Below are positions 7,871 to 13,566 of a stretch of 15,819 nt of DNA, piece by piece. The stretch spans positions 1 to 15,819 of the forward strand of contig CAYSWB010000028.1 of the NCBI GenBank assembly GCA_964434575.1. The letters are read 5' to 3'. Each line of letters starts with the position of its first letter. The first letter of the stretch is position 1. The position numbers and the translations under genes are program-made. This stretch comes from DAORHV01 sp964434575. Lineage in GTDB: Bacteria > Patescibacteriota > Gracilibacteria > Peribacterales > Peribacteraceae. The notes below the pieces were generated by a model, which was not told the origin of the DNA, searched no databases, and saw only the letters and a program-made list of their open reading frames with translations.

Positions 7871-7904
7871 ACCCGCCAGCCACCCTCTCGGGCAACTGAC
7901 GGGT
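7871..7904. terminator. Hairpin between convergent genes
   Basis: ACCCGCCAG (7871-7879) and CTGACGGGT (7896-7904) pair at 8 of 9 positions around a 16-nt loop. It starts 16 nt after the plus-strand TGA and lies 47 nt beyond the minus-strand stop at 7952. There is no T-tract, so this is a weak call. Confidence 0.35.
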
Positions 7905-7951
7905 CACGCTGTGGGGGAAGAGAATCAGAAATCAGGCTGCTGGACGGTCGC

Positions 7952-8458
7952 CTACTTGGTCACTAGCACCCACGTGCTGGAGGTGTCCACGTAGACGTGC
8001 AACTTGTCGGTGACGTAGGTGAAGACCTGACGCTTGAGGATGCCCGGCTCCCGCACATAGATGTAGGTCGGAGGCTCCGACTTATACACGGTGCGGTACT
8101 CGGTGATCTTCAGCGGCGGGCGCTTCTCCAGCGTCGTGACGCGGCTCTCGACCTTCGTGACGCGGGTGTCCAAGTCCTTGGTCTTCTTGTCGGTCTTGGC
8201 CTTGTCGCCCTTCAGCGTCGCCACGTCGGCCTTCAGGGTCTTCACGTCGTCCTCGACGGCCGACAGGCGCTTGTCGAGCTTGTCCAGCGCGGACTCGATG
8301 CGGTCCAGCGGGTCCGTCGGCGGGGGTGGCGGGGGCAGCTTGCCGCCCTTGGCCGGGGCCTGCGCGTAGGCCGCGTTGTTGTTGGTGGCCAGCGTGCACA
8401 TGCACGCGGCGAGGAACAGCACGATCAGGCTCGTGCGGGCCATCTTGGTCGGGGTCAT
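7952..8458 (-). CDS. Exported coiled-coil protein, probable lipoprotein, 168 aa
   Basis: Start 8458 is chosen because GGAG lies 5 nt upstream of that ATG and a signal peptide follows. Residues 6-18 are a short hydrophobic stretch ending in LAAC (residues 16-19), which fits a lipobox; an alternative signal-peptidase I site is AYA-Q at 31-33. A Pro-rich linker (PPPPPP, 42-47) leads to a heptad-patterned coiled coil at 50-112, with regularly spaced Leu/Val and many Lys/Asp. The C-terminal 50 residues are beta-like and aromatic (ITEYRTVYK, TYIYVREPG, HVYVDTSSTWVLV). The layout resembles envelope-anchored trimeric coiled-coil proteins, but I cannot name a family. It is convergent with the YLRLGG gene, as in the first unit, with its own consensus promoter and structured leader. 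Confidence 0.8.
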   Translation of the reverse strand: MTPTKMARTSLIVLFLAACMCTLATNNNAAYAQAPAKGGKLPPPPPPTDPLDRIESALDKLDKRLSAVEDDVKTLKADVATLKGDKAKTDKKTKDLDTRVTKVESRVTTLEKRPPLKITEYRTVYKSEPPTYIYVREPGILKRQVFTYVTDKLHVYVDTSSTWVLVTK

Positions 8459-8491
8459 GGTAGCTCCGGTTCGTGGTGCAAAGTTCGGGAA

Positions 8492-8609
8492 ACCGCGTGT
8501 GTGCACCGTGCGCACGCGGTCAAGAATCAGAATCGATCAATCGCTGTGTCCCCCACAGCATTCCTACCCGCCGCATGTAAAGCGACTGGCAGGAAATTAC
8601 GGGGGACAC
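8492..8609 (-). promoter_or_regulatory. Structured mRNA leader with competing hairpins
   Basis: Between the promoter and the exported coiled-coil gene lie three inverted repeats. ACCGCGTG (8492-8499) pairs with CACGCGGT (8513-8520). GCTGTG (8543-8548) pairs with CACAGC (8554-8559). GTGTCCCCC (8546-8554) pairs with GGGGGACAC (8601-8609), with a weaker inner ATTCCT/AGGAAT pairing. The last two use the same bases and cannot both form, so two exclusive folds exist. This could be a regulatory switch; no known riboswitch class is recognised. Confidence 0.5.
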
Positions 8610-8659
8610 GGTTTCCGGTGCTGCCAAGGAGCCTTTTATGCCGTTTTCACGGTTATTGA

Positions 8660-8688
8660 ATAATAAAACAATTTACTATATATGTCAA
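8660..8688 (-). promoter_or_regulatory. Near-consensus sigma70 promoter for the exported coiled-coil gene
   Basis: On the minus strand TTGACA (8688-8683, 6/6), a 17-bp AT-rich spacer and TATTAT (8665-8660, 5/6) make the strongest promoter in the window. The implied start near 8653 gives a leader of about 195 nt. It sits in the only markedly AT-rich stretch here (about 8640-8700). Confidence 0.8.
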
Positions 8689-8793
8689 TATCAAGAACTT
8701 GGCTCAAACTAGCCATCAAGACGGCGTTTGTAGAGAAAAACAGGCTTCACCATGTTTTCCGCGCATTTTGCGTGGGAATTTCTATCCGAACCC

Positions 8794-8822
8794 TTGGACG
8801 CGGCCGTCCGCTCCGGTAGACT
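8794..8822 (+). promoter_or_regulatory. carA promoter implying a leaderless mRNA
   Basis: TTGGAC (8794-8799), a 17-bp spacer and TAGACT (8817-8822). Only 7 nt separate the -10 from ATG 8830, so transcription should start at or next to the A of the start codon. Confidence 0.5.
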
Positions 8823-8829
8823 CCGCGCG

Positions 8830-9930
8830 ATGGCAAGTTTGATCCTCGCAGACGGCACGGTATTCCGTGGCCAGTCGTTTGGCGCGAACGTCGATACCGA
8901 CGGCGAAGTCGTCTTCAACACCGGCATGGTCGGCTACCCCGAATCCATGACCGATCCGAGCTACCGCGGGCAGATCCTCACCTTCACGTACCCGCTCATC
9001 GGCAACTACGGTGTGCCGACCGAGGAGAAGAACCAGTGGGGCTTTTCCAAGAACTTCGAGAGCGAGAACATCCACGTCCGCGCGCTCATCGTCAGTTCCG
9101 AGAGCCGCGAGTACAGCCACTTCACCGCCGTCAGTTCGCTGCACAACTGGATGCAACACCACGGCATCCCGGGCATCTCGGGCATCGACACCCGCGCGCT
9201 CACCAAGAAGCTGCGCGAGACCGGCGTCATGCTCGGCCGTATCGTCCAGGACGACTCCAAGACCGACCCGGGCGTGATCCCGGATCCGAACCTGGACAAC
9301 CTTGTCGCCGAAGTCAGCTGCAAGGGCGTGGAAACCTACGAGCCCGAGACCGGCAACCCCGTCGCCACCATCGTCGCGTTCGACTGCGGCATGAAGCGCA
9401 ACATCATCCGCAGCTGGCTGAAGCGCGGCGTGCGCGTGCACCGCGTGCCCTGGAACTACGACCTCACGAAGAAGGAGCTGACGTACGACGGCATGTTCGT
9501 CAGCAACGGCCCCGGCGACCCGAAGGTCTGCAAGGAGACCATCGCCCAGATGAAGTGGGCGGTGGAGCAGGGGATCCCGACGTTCGGCATTTGTCTGGGT
9601 AACCAGCTGCTGGCGCTCGCGCTGGGCGGCGACACGTACAAGCTGAAGTACGGCCACCGCGGTTGCAACCAGCCGTGCGTGGAGTGGAAAGACGGCGCCG
9701 AAACCGACCGCTGCATCATCACGTCGCAGAACCACGGTTTCGCCGTGGACCAGGCCAAGTTGCCCAAGGGCTGGCACGTCTGGTGGACCAATGCCAACGA
9801 CCAGACGGTGGAAGGCATCCGCCACGAATCCGGCAAGTACTTCTCGGTACAGTTCCACCCCGAAGCCACGCCGGGTCCGGAGGACGCGAACTATCTGTTC
9901 GATGAGTTTTTGAAGGTGCTGAAGAAATAG
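8830..9930 (+). CDS. carA: Carbamoyl-phosphate synthase small (glutaminase) subunit
   Basis: CarA hydrolyses glutamine and passes ammonia to CarB for carbamoyl phosphate, feeding pyrimidine and arginine synthesis. The product is 366 aa, close to the family norm. Residues 1-150 are the small-subunit N-terminal domain (LADGTVFRG, NTGMVGYPE, PLIGNYG, GIDTRALTKKLRE). Residues 178-366 are a class I glutamine amidotransferase with VSNGPGDP, the nucleophile C255 in FGICLGNQ, and H343/E345 in QFHPEA. An earlier in-frame ATG at 8752 was rejected because conserved sequence begins at MASLILADG and a -10 box lies just upstream of 8830. Neither carB nor any pyr gene is in view. The glutaminase domain resembles the animal CAD type more than E. 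coli CarA (YKLKYGHRGCNQPC, WWTNANDQTVEGI). A palindromic terminator follows. Confidence 0.97.
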   Translation: MASLILADGTVFRGQSFGANVDTDGEVVFNTGMVGYPESMTDPSYRGQILTFTYPLIGNYGVPTEEKNQWGFSKNFESENIHVRALIVSSESREYSHFTAVSSLHNWMQHHGIPGISGIDTRALTKKLRETGVMLGRIVQDDSKTDPGVIPDPNLDNLVAEVSCKGVETYEPETGNPVATIVAFDCGMKRNIIRSWLKRGVRVHRVPWNYDLTKKELTYDGMFVSNGPGDPKVCKETIAQMKWAVEQGIPTFGICLGNQLLALALGGDTYKLKYGHRGCNQPCVEWKDGAETDRCIITSQNHGFAVDQAKLPKGWHVWWTNANDQTVEGIRHESGKYFSVQFHPEATPGPEDANYLFDEFLKVLKK

Positions 9931-10004
9931 GGATTCACGAGAATCAGGTGAAACAGAGGAGTCAGGGGATCGTCATTTTTTGTTCTCCTGTCTCCCCTGA
10001 ATCC
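9931..10004 (+). terminator. Palindromic 3' element after carA
   Basis: GGATTCA (9931-9937) pairs with TGAATCC (9998-10004), and TCAGGGGA (9962-9969) with TCCCCTGA (9993-10000). The two pairings overlap, so they are alternatives. A run of six Ts (9975-9980) lies in the loop. The first base follows directly on the carA stop. The sequence is related to the element at 14355-14414. Confidence 0.6.
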
Positions 10005-10014
10005 GTTCGCCATG

Positions 10015-10023
10015 TGATAAACT
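10015..10023 (+). promoter_or_regulatory. Extended -10 promoter of the flavin reductase gene
   Basis: TGATAAACT (10015-10023) is an extended -10 with TAAACT. The expected start near 10030 leaves a leader of about 20 nt before ATG 10050. No clear -35 is seen. Confidence 0.55.
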
Positions 10024-10049
10024 TCGAGAGAGGTTCGTTTTCTCATTCC

Positions 10050-10772
10050 ATGGCCGTCCCCACGTTCACCATCGCCTGCACCCAGAAGAAGCTCGTCGCT
10101 CCGGGCGTGTATGAAATCCGTTTCAAGAAGCCCGAGGGATTCGCGTTCAAGGCCGGGCAGTTCGTGCTGTTCGACGTCCCGCTGGTGTCGGACCCCGCAA
10201 ACATCCAGCCGCGCGCGTATTCGCTGGCGTCCACGCCGGACGAGCCGGACATCCTCCTGTGCATCAAGATCCTTCCCGGCGGCCGTACCAGCACCTGGAT
10301 CGAACAGGCGCTGGAGCCCGGAACCACGATCGTCATGAAAGGACCGTTCGGGGTGTTCACGCTGCAGCCCGCAAAGACATCCAAGGACTACCTGTTCATC
10401 TGTACCGGCGCCGGCGTCGCGCCGTTCCGCGGCATGATCAAGCACGCGCTGGAGTCCGGCGAGAAGCGCAACATGGACCTCATCTTCGGCGCTCGTACGA
10501 AAGCCGACCTGTTTTGGATCGACGAATTCTCGGAGCTTTCCAAGCAGTATCCGAACTTCTCCTTCCATGCATCCCTGACGTCCGGCGAGGAAGACTGGCA
10601 TGGCCACCGCGGCCGCGTGCAGATCATGGCGCCGCAGGTCATGGCCGGACGCGAGCAGAACACGGCCGTGTACATTTGCGGCGCGCCCGACATGGTGAAG
10701 GATGTCAAAACGCACTGCCTGGAGCAGTGGGGGATTCCCAAGGCGGACGTGCACGCGGAGGGGTATATTTAG
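10050..10772 (+). CDS. Ferredoxin-NADP+ reductase-type FAD/NAD(P)-binding oxidoreductase
   Basis: A 240-aa flavoprotein of the ferredoxin reductase superfamily. Residues 1-105 form the FAD-binding barrel, with GQFVLF (36-41), the flavin-binding RAYSLAS (55-61) and GPFGVF (98-103). Residues 113-240 are the NAD(P) domain, with FICTGAGVAPFRGM (116-129) for the pyrophosphate and YICGAPDMVKDV (208-219). It ends in EGYI without a C-terminal 2Fe-2S domain. Although next to carA it is therefore not PyrK, which carries a cysteine cluster there. The likely reaction is hydride or electron transfer between NAD(P)H and a small redox protein, but the partner cannot be read from the sequence. The longer frame from 9948 crosses the terminator and promoter, so ATG 10050 is taken. 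No Shine-Dalgarno at normal spacing. Confidence 0.9.
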   Translation: MAVPTFTIACTQKKLVAPGVYEIRFKKPEGFAFKAGQFVLFDVPLVSDPANIQPRAYSLASTPDEPDILLCIKILPGGRTSTWIEQALEPGTTIVMKGPFGVFTLQPAKTSKDYLFICTGAGVAPFRGMIKHALESGEKRNMDLIFGARTKADLFWIDEFSELSKQYPNFSFHASLTSGEEDWHGHRGRVQIMAPQVMAGREQNTAVYICGAPDMVKDVKTHCLEQWGIPKADVHAEGYI

Positions 10773-10780
10773 GGCGACAA

Positions 10781-10853
10781 AGACGACAAGGACTTCAAAG
10801 AAATCAACGAGGCTGACATCCGGCTACACGGATGCACCCGCTCCTTGTCGTCT
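10781..10853. terminator. Two-tier bidirectional terminator palindrome
   Basis: A perfect 12-bp outer stem, AGACGACAAGGA (10781-10792) with TCCTTGTCGTCT (10842-10853), encloses a perfect 6-bp stem, CATCCG (10817-10822) with CGGATG (10829-10834). It occupies nearly the whole gap between the convergent reductase and purN genes, 8 nt from one stop and 11 nt from the other. Confidence 0.75.
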
Positions 10854-10864
10854 TCGACTTCCCG

Positions 10865-11455
10865 CTACCCCGGCAGCTTCATCTCACCGGTTTCGATCAT
10901 CTGCAGCACCTTCGGGAACCATTCTTTTTCCAGCGCCTGCACGCGAACCTTCAGCGTATCGACGGTGTCGCCCTTCAGGACCGGGCATTCTTTTTGCAGG
11001 AGCGTCGGGCCGGTGTCCACGCCTTCGTCGATCAGATGGATCGTCATGCCCGACACCGTGTCGCCGGCCGCCAGCACCAACTCGTGCGCGTGGTCGCCTG
11101 GGTGCTTGGGCAGTAACGCCGGATGCACGTTGAGGATGCGGTTGCGCCACTGCGACACGAACCACGGCGACAGGATGTACATCCAGCCCATGCAGGCGAT
11201 CAGCGTCCGCTCGTCGCCGCCCAAAGCGCGGATCGCCGCGTCCACGCGTTTGTCGTATTCCTCGCGCGGTTCGCCTTTCTTGCGCGGCACGATCTGCACC
11301 GCAAGCCCCGCCGTCTTGGCGGTCTGCACGCACGTGCGCTCCGCCTTGTCCGCCACCAGTCCCAGGCACGTCGCCGTCAGCGAGCCGTCCTTCATGCGCT
11401 CCAGCGTGGAGGCGAAGACGGTGCCGCGGGATGAACAGAGGACGACGAATTGCAT
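10865..11455 (-). CDS. purN: Phosphoribosylglycinamide formyltransferase (PurN-like)
   Basis: PurN transfers a formyl group from 10-formyl-tetrahydrofolate to GAR in purine synthesis. The 196-aa product has the fold's signatures: an N-terminal strand and loop LCSSRGTVFAS (6-16), the catalytic N109-x-H111 in LNVHPALLPKHPG (108-120), SGMTIHLIDEGVDTGP (135-150) with D147 as the third catalytic residue, and a C-terminal helix. The phosphate loop differs from the usual GxGSN, reading SRGT, so it is a divergent member and another formyltransferase of the fold is possible. The start lies 9 nt after the cofE-like stop, so the two are probably one operon. No other pur gene is in view. No Shine-Dalgarno. 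Confidence 0.85.
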   Translation of the reverse strand: MQFVVLCSSRGTVFASTLERMKDGSLTATCLGLVADKAERTCVQTAKTAGLAVQIVPRKKGEPREEYDKRVDAAIRALGGDERTLIACMGWMYILSPWFVSQWRNRILNVHPALLPKHPGDHAHELVLAAGDTVSGMTIHLIDEGVDTGPTLLQKECPVLKGDTVDTLKVRVQALEKEWFPKVLQMIETGEMKLPG

Positions 11456-11464
11456 GGCGCGATC

Positions 11465-12241
11465 TTAGCGGGACTTCCAGAGGATGTCGCGGAACAGGTC
11501 TTCCTCCGGCTCGATGCCCGGGACCCAGCCGCAGAAGTCGGTGAGCGTCAGGCCGTGGCCGCGCACGGCGGCGGCCGGCGTCTGCTGGGCGGTGTTGCCC
11601 ATCACGTAATTGGCCGCGATGCACAGCTGGTCGGCCACCGCTTCGCGGGTCATGCGGAAGGTTTTGCCGAACAGGTCCGATGTTCCCATGTGGTCGACAA
11701 GCGGGTCGATGCCGCAGGCGGTCAGCGCGAACGCGATCACGCCCAGCCGCGCCGGCATGCAGCATGAATCCCCCAGGATGACGGCGACCTTCTTGCCGGA
11801 TTTCCCGCGGACGTCCGCCGCCAGCTTCCTGGTGGATGCCACCGGGTCCAGCGGCCAGCCGATCGCGTATCCTTTGATGACGTTGCTCAAATCCAGGCCC
11901 GCGTTGGCCGACAGTAGCGCCCCGACCGGGAAGCCGTCGGGCTTCAGGTACGTGAACATGGCGTGCGGGCAGCTGCCGCCCACCCAGCCGTTCATGCGCG
12001 TGGTTTCGTCCAGCACCGCCTGGCGGAACTCGGGTGTCTGGCCGCACTTCTTGCTCCACTCCACGGCCTCGGCTGTGGGTTTGATCTTCGACAAATCGAT
12101 CGCCGCGCCCTCGCACGTCGCCATCGCTTTGGACGACACCACGACCACGTCGCCGTCTTGGAGCACGCCCGAAGCGGCGATGATCGACGCGAAGTCGTCA
12201 CCCGTTTTTAGCACCGCCGTCTTGATGGGGAGGATCTCCAT
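11465..12241 (-). CDS. Coenzyme F420-0:L-glutamate ligase-like protein (CofE family)
   Basis: CofE adds glutamate to F420-0 with GTP. The 258-aa product matches the family over most of its length: VVVVSSKAMATCEGAAIDL (32-50); GDSCCMPARLGVIAFALTAC (157-176), where the family has a D-S-x-G-x-x-x-R-x-G motif; DHMGTSDLFG (183-192); and AVADQLCIAANYVMG (201-215) followed by TPAAAVRG (221-228). No other F420 gene is visible, and CofE-like proteins have been annotated in CPR genomes without an F420 pathway, so the substrate is uncertain; ligation of glutamate or another amino acid to a different acceptor is possible. An in-frame ATG at 12268 exists, but 12241 is preferred: TATGAT lies 10 nt upstream and conserved sequence begins at MEILPIKT. 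Confidence 0.88.
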   Translation of the reverse strand: MEILPIKTAVLKTGDDFASIIAASGVLQDGDVVVVSSKAMATCEGAAIDLSKIKPTAEAVEWSKKCGQTPEFRQAVLDETTRMNGWVGGSCPHAMFTYLKPDGFPVGALLSANAGLDLSNVIKGYAIGWPLDPVASTRKLAADVRGKSGKKVAVILGDSCCMPARLGVIAFALTACGIDPLVDHMGTSDLFGKTFRMTREAVADQLCIAANYVMGNTAQQTPAAAVRGHGLTLTDFCGWVPGIEPEEDLFRDILWKSR

Positions 12242-12251
12242 GCGTGACGGG

Positions 12252-12257
12252 ATCATA
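12252..12257 (-). promoter_or_regulatory. -10 box implying a near-leaderless cofE-purN mRNA
   Basis: On the minus strand TATGAT (12257-12252) matches 5 of 6 consensus bases and ends 10 nt before the ATG at 12241. The expected start lies 2-4 nt before the ATG. No convincing -35. Confidence 0.45.
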
Positions 12258-12277
12258 CGCCGAAACACGGTGATGGG

Positions 12278-12368
12278 GGATTCCAGGACTTCCCGCTGGA
12301 CTCCGATTTCAGAAAAGATGTGCGTGCCTGCAAGATCGGAGTCATGGAGTCCAAGGAGTCCTGGAGTC
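12278..12368 (-). terminator. Long imperfect palindrome with iterated GACTCC words
   Basis: GACTCCGAT (12299-12307) and ATCGGAGTC (12335-12343) pair perfectly. The outer parts GGATTCCAGGACTTCC (12278-12293) and GGAGTCCTGGAGTC (12355-12368) pair with few mismatches. Read on the minus strand directly after the TAA of the membrane gene, it contains four GACTCC words about 8-10 nt apart. It separates that gene from the cofE-like gene and probably terminates its transcript. Its GGATTC/GGAGTC vocabulary recurs at 9931 and 14355. Confidence 0.65.
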
Positions 12369-12983
12369 TTACTCGGTGGGCACCCACAGCTTGGTCTGGG
12401 CGACGTTCTGGAACAACAGGCTGCGGTCGTGGCGCTCTTCGGTCTGGATGTCCACGCTCGTCACGCGGATGGATGCCGTCTGGCCCGACGGGCTGTGGAA
12501 GGTGATCTCGTCGGGGACCTGCGTGGTCTTGAGCGTCATGCCCATCTTGGCCGGAATGGTCCACTTCACGAAACCGAACTCGGGATCGCTCTGCACCACC
12601 AGCCAGATGGAACCGCCGCGGACTTCGGTGCGCTCCCATCCTTCGGGCAGGCTGACTTCCAGCGGGAAGGTGGAGGTGTTGTTCACTTCGATGTGTCCGA
12701 GCATGCCTTTGCGCGCCACCAGCATGTCCACCGCCGTGGGCGCGTCGTGCTCCAGTCCGATGTCCACCGCGACGATCGTCGGGTCTTTGGCGGTGCCGAG
12801 CGCGGCCGAGAAGATGTTGCGGTCCACCACGCCGAGCAACGCAAGCAGCGCCATCGCCGAAACTGCGATGCCGATCTGCATTCCCAGGTTCCATCCGGTC
12901 ACCTTCTGCACCATGCGCTTGGCCGTGGAACGTCGCGCGGAGGTCTTCTTGGCGGAGCGGCGGCGGACGGCACGAGGAGACAT
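12369..12983 (-). CDS. Single-pass membrane-anchored protein, 204 aa
   Basis: An unrecognised protein. The first 27 residues are very basic (RRRSAKK, ARRSTAKR), and residues 35-53 form one hydrophobic helix (MQIGIAVSAMALLALLGVV). This predicts N-in topology with about 150 residues outside the membrane. The outer part looks all-beta: HIEVNNTSTFPLEVSLPEGW (97-116) and SIWLVVQS, resembling immunoglobulin-like or NEAT-like beta-sandwich folds in pattern only. There are no cysteines. It is divergent from the zinc-ribbon gene, with 148 bp between the starts. TAGGAT ends 8 nt before the ATG, implying a leaderless message. Its role is unknown; an envelope function is inferred from topology. Confidence 0.82.
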   Translation of the reverse strand: MSPRAVRRRSAKKTSARRSTAKRMVQKVTGWNLGMQIGIAVSAMALLALLGVVDRNIFSAALGTAKDPTIVAVDIGLEHDAPTAVDMLVARKGMLGHIEVNNTSTFPLEVSLPEGWERTEVRGGSIWLVVQSDPEFGFVKWTIPAKMGMTLKTTQVPDEITFHSPSGQTASIRVTSVDIQTEERHDRSLLFQNVAQTKLWVPTE

Positions 12984-12991
12984 TGCTCCGC

Positions 12992-12997
12992 ATCCTA
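12992..12997 (-). promoter_or_regulatory. -10 box of the membrane protein gene, leaderless spacing
   Basis: On the minus strand TAGGAT (12997-12992; 4 of 6 consensus bases) lies 8 nt before the ATG at 12983. It is a weak match. The main support is that its spacing repeats that of carA, the cofE-like gene and the zinc-ribbon gene. Confidence 0.35.
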
Positions 12998-13113
12998 GCG
13001 AACTCGAACTTGCTTCGTTATCGTTTTCTGTTGCGGTGTGCCGAGTCTAAGTGTGGAATCTCCTCCGGATGTGGAAAACTCGGGATTTTTCAATATTTTT
13101 CCGGGCCGCATTC

Positions 13114-13122
13114 TGCTATACT
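13114..13122 (+). promoter_or_regulatory. Extended -10 promoter with leaderless spacing
   Basis: TGCTATACT (13114-13122) is an extended -10 identical to that at 6514. Nine bases separate it from ATG 13132, so the mRNA should begin 1-3 nt before the start codon. AT-rich sequence (TTTTTCAATATTTTT, 13086-13100) lies just upstream. Confidence 0.7.
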
Positions 13123-13131
13123 GATCAAGTT

Positions 13132-13533
13132 ATGGATTTCAACCCGCACTCACTCCACCAGATCCTCGTCCGCATCCGCGAACAGATGCGTTGTCCGCAG
13201 TGCGGAACCCGCGTGCAGGTGGACTTTCCGTCGATCAAAATCGCCGGCGACGACTTCATGCTCCTGCAGCTGAAGTGCGAGAGCTGCAGCGCGTTCATCG
13301 TGTTGCACGTGAACCTCACCGAGAAAGCCAAGGTCATCGACACCATCGTCGACGACGGTCGCAAGAACGCTTCCTCCCAACTCACGCTGGACGAAGACGA
13401 AATGGCCACGCTCCAGAAAGCCCTCACCGCGTACGACGGCTCCTTCGAGAAGATGTTCAAGGAGATGCCGAAGCAGCCCGCTTCCGACGAACCCAAGCTG
13501 CTGGGCGGCGACGGGCCGAGCGCGATCGTCTAA
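13132..13533 (+). CDS. Small zinc-ribbon protein, 133 aa
   Basis: C21-P-Q-C24 and C49-E-S-C52 form two CxxC knuckles separated by 24 residues, a classic zinc ribbon. Between them are beta strands (TRVQVDFPSIKI, FMLLQLKC). The C-terminal half is acidic and helical: LTLDEDEMATLQKALTAYDGSFEKMF (85-110), then a disordered tail. Small zinc-ribbon proteins with such an acidic tail are, from memory, common hypotheticals in Patescibacteria. They may bind nucleic acid or a partner; the function is unknown. A longer frame from 13051 reads through the promoter, so ATG 13132 is chosen. The next gene starts 33 nt after the stop and is probably in the same transcript. Confidence 0.85.
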   Translation: MDFNPHSLHQILVRIREQMRCPQCGTRVQVDFPSIKIAGDDFMLLQLKCESCSAFIVLHVNLTEKAKVIDTIVDDGRKNASSQLTLDEDEMATLQKALTAYDGSFEKMFKEMPKQPASDEPKLLGGDGPSAIV

Positions 13534-13566
13534 ACAGCGACCGTCCAAACATACACACGCATACCA

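Noticed and set aside
8782..9858. 358-codon minus-strand open frame opposite carA
   Set aside because: It lies entirely antisense to a fully conserved carA and has no recognisable domain.
10050..10772. PyrK (dihydroorotate dehydrogenase electron-transfer subunit) because of proximity to carA
   Set aside because: The C-terminal cysteine cluster that binds the 2Fe-2S centre in PyrK is absent; the protein ends shortly after the NAD(P) domain.
13051..13131. Upstream start for the zinc-ribbon gene, adding 27 residues
   Set aside because: The extra residues are a translation of the promoter (TGCTATACTGATC). The same false extension occurs before the small gene at 6547.
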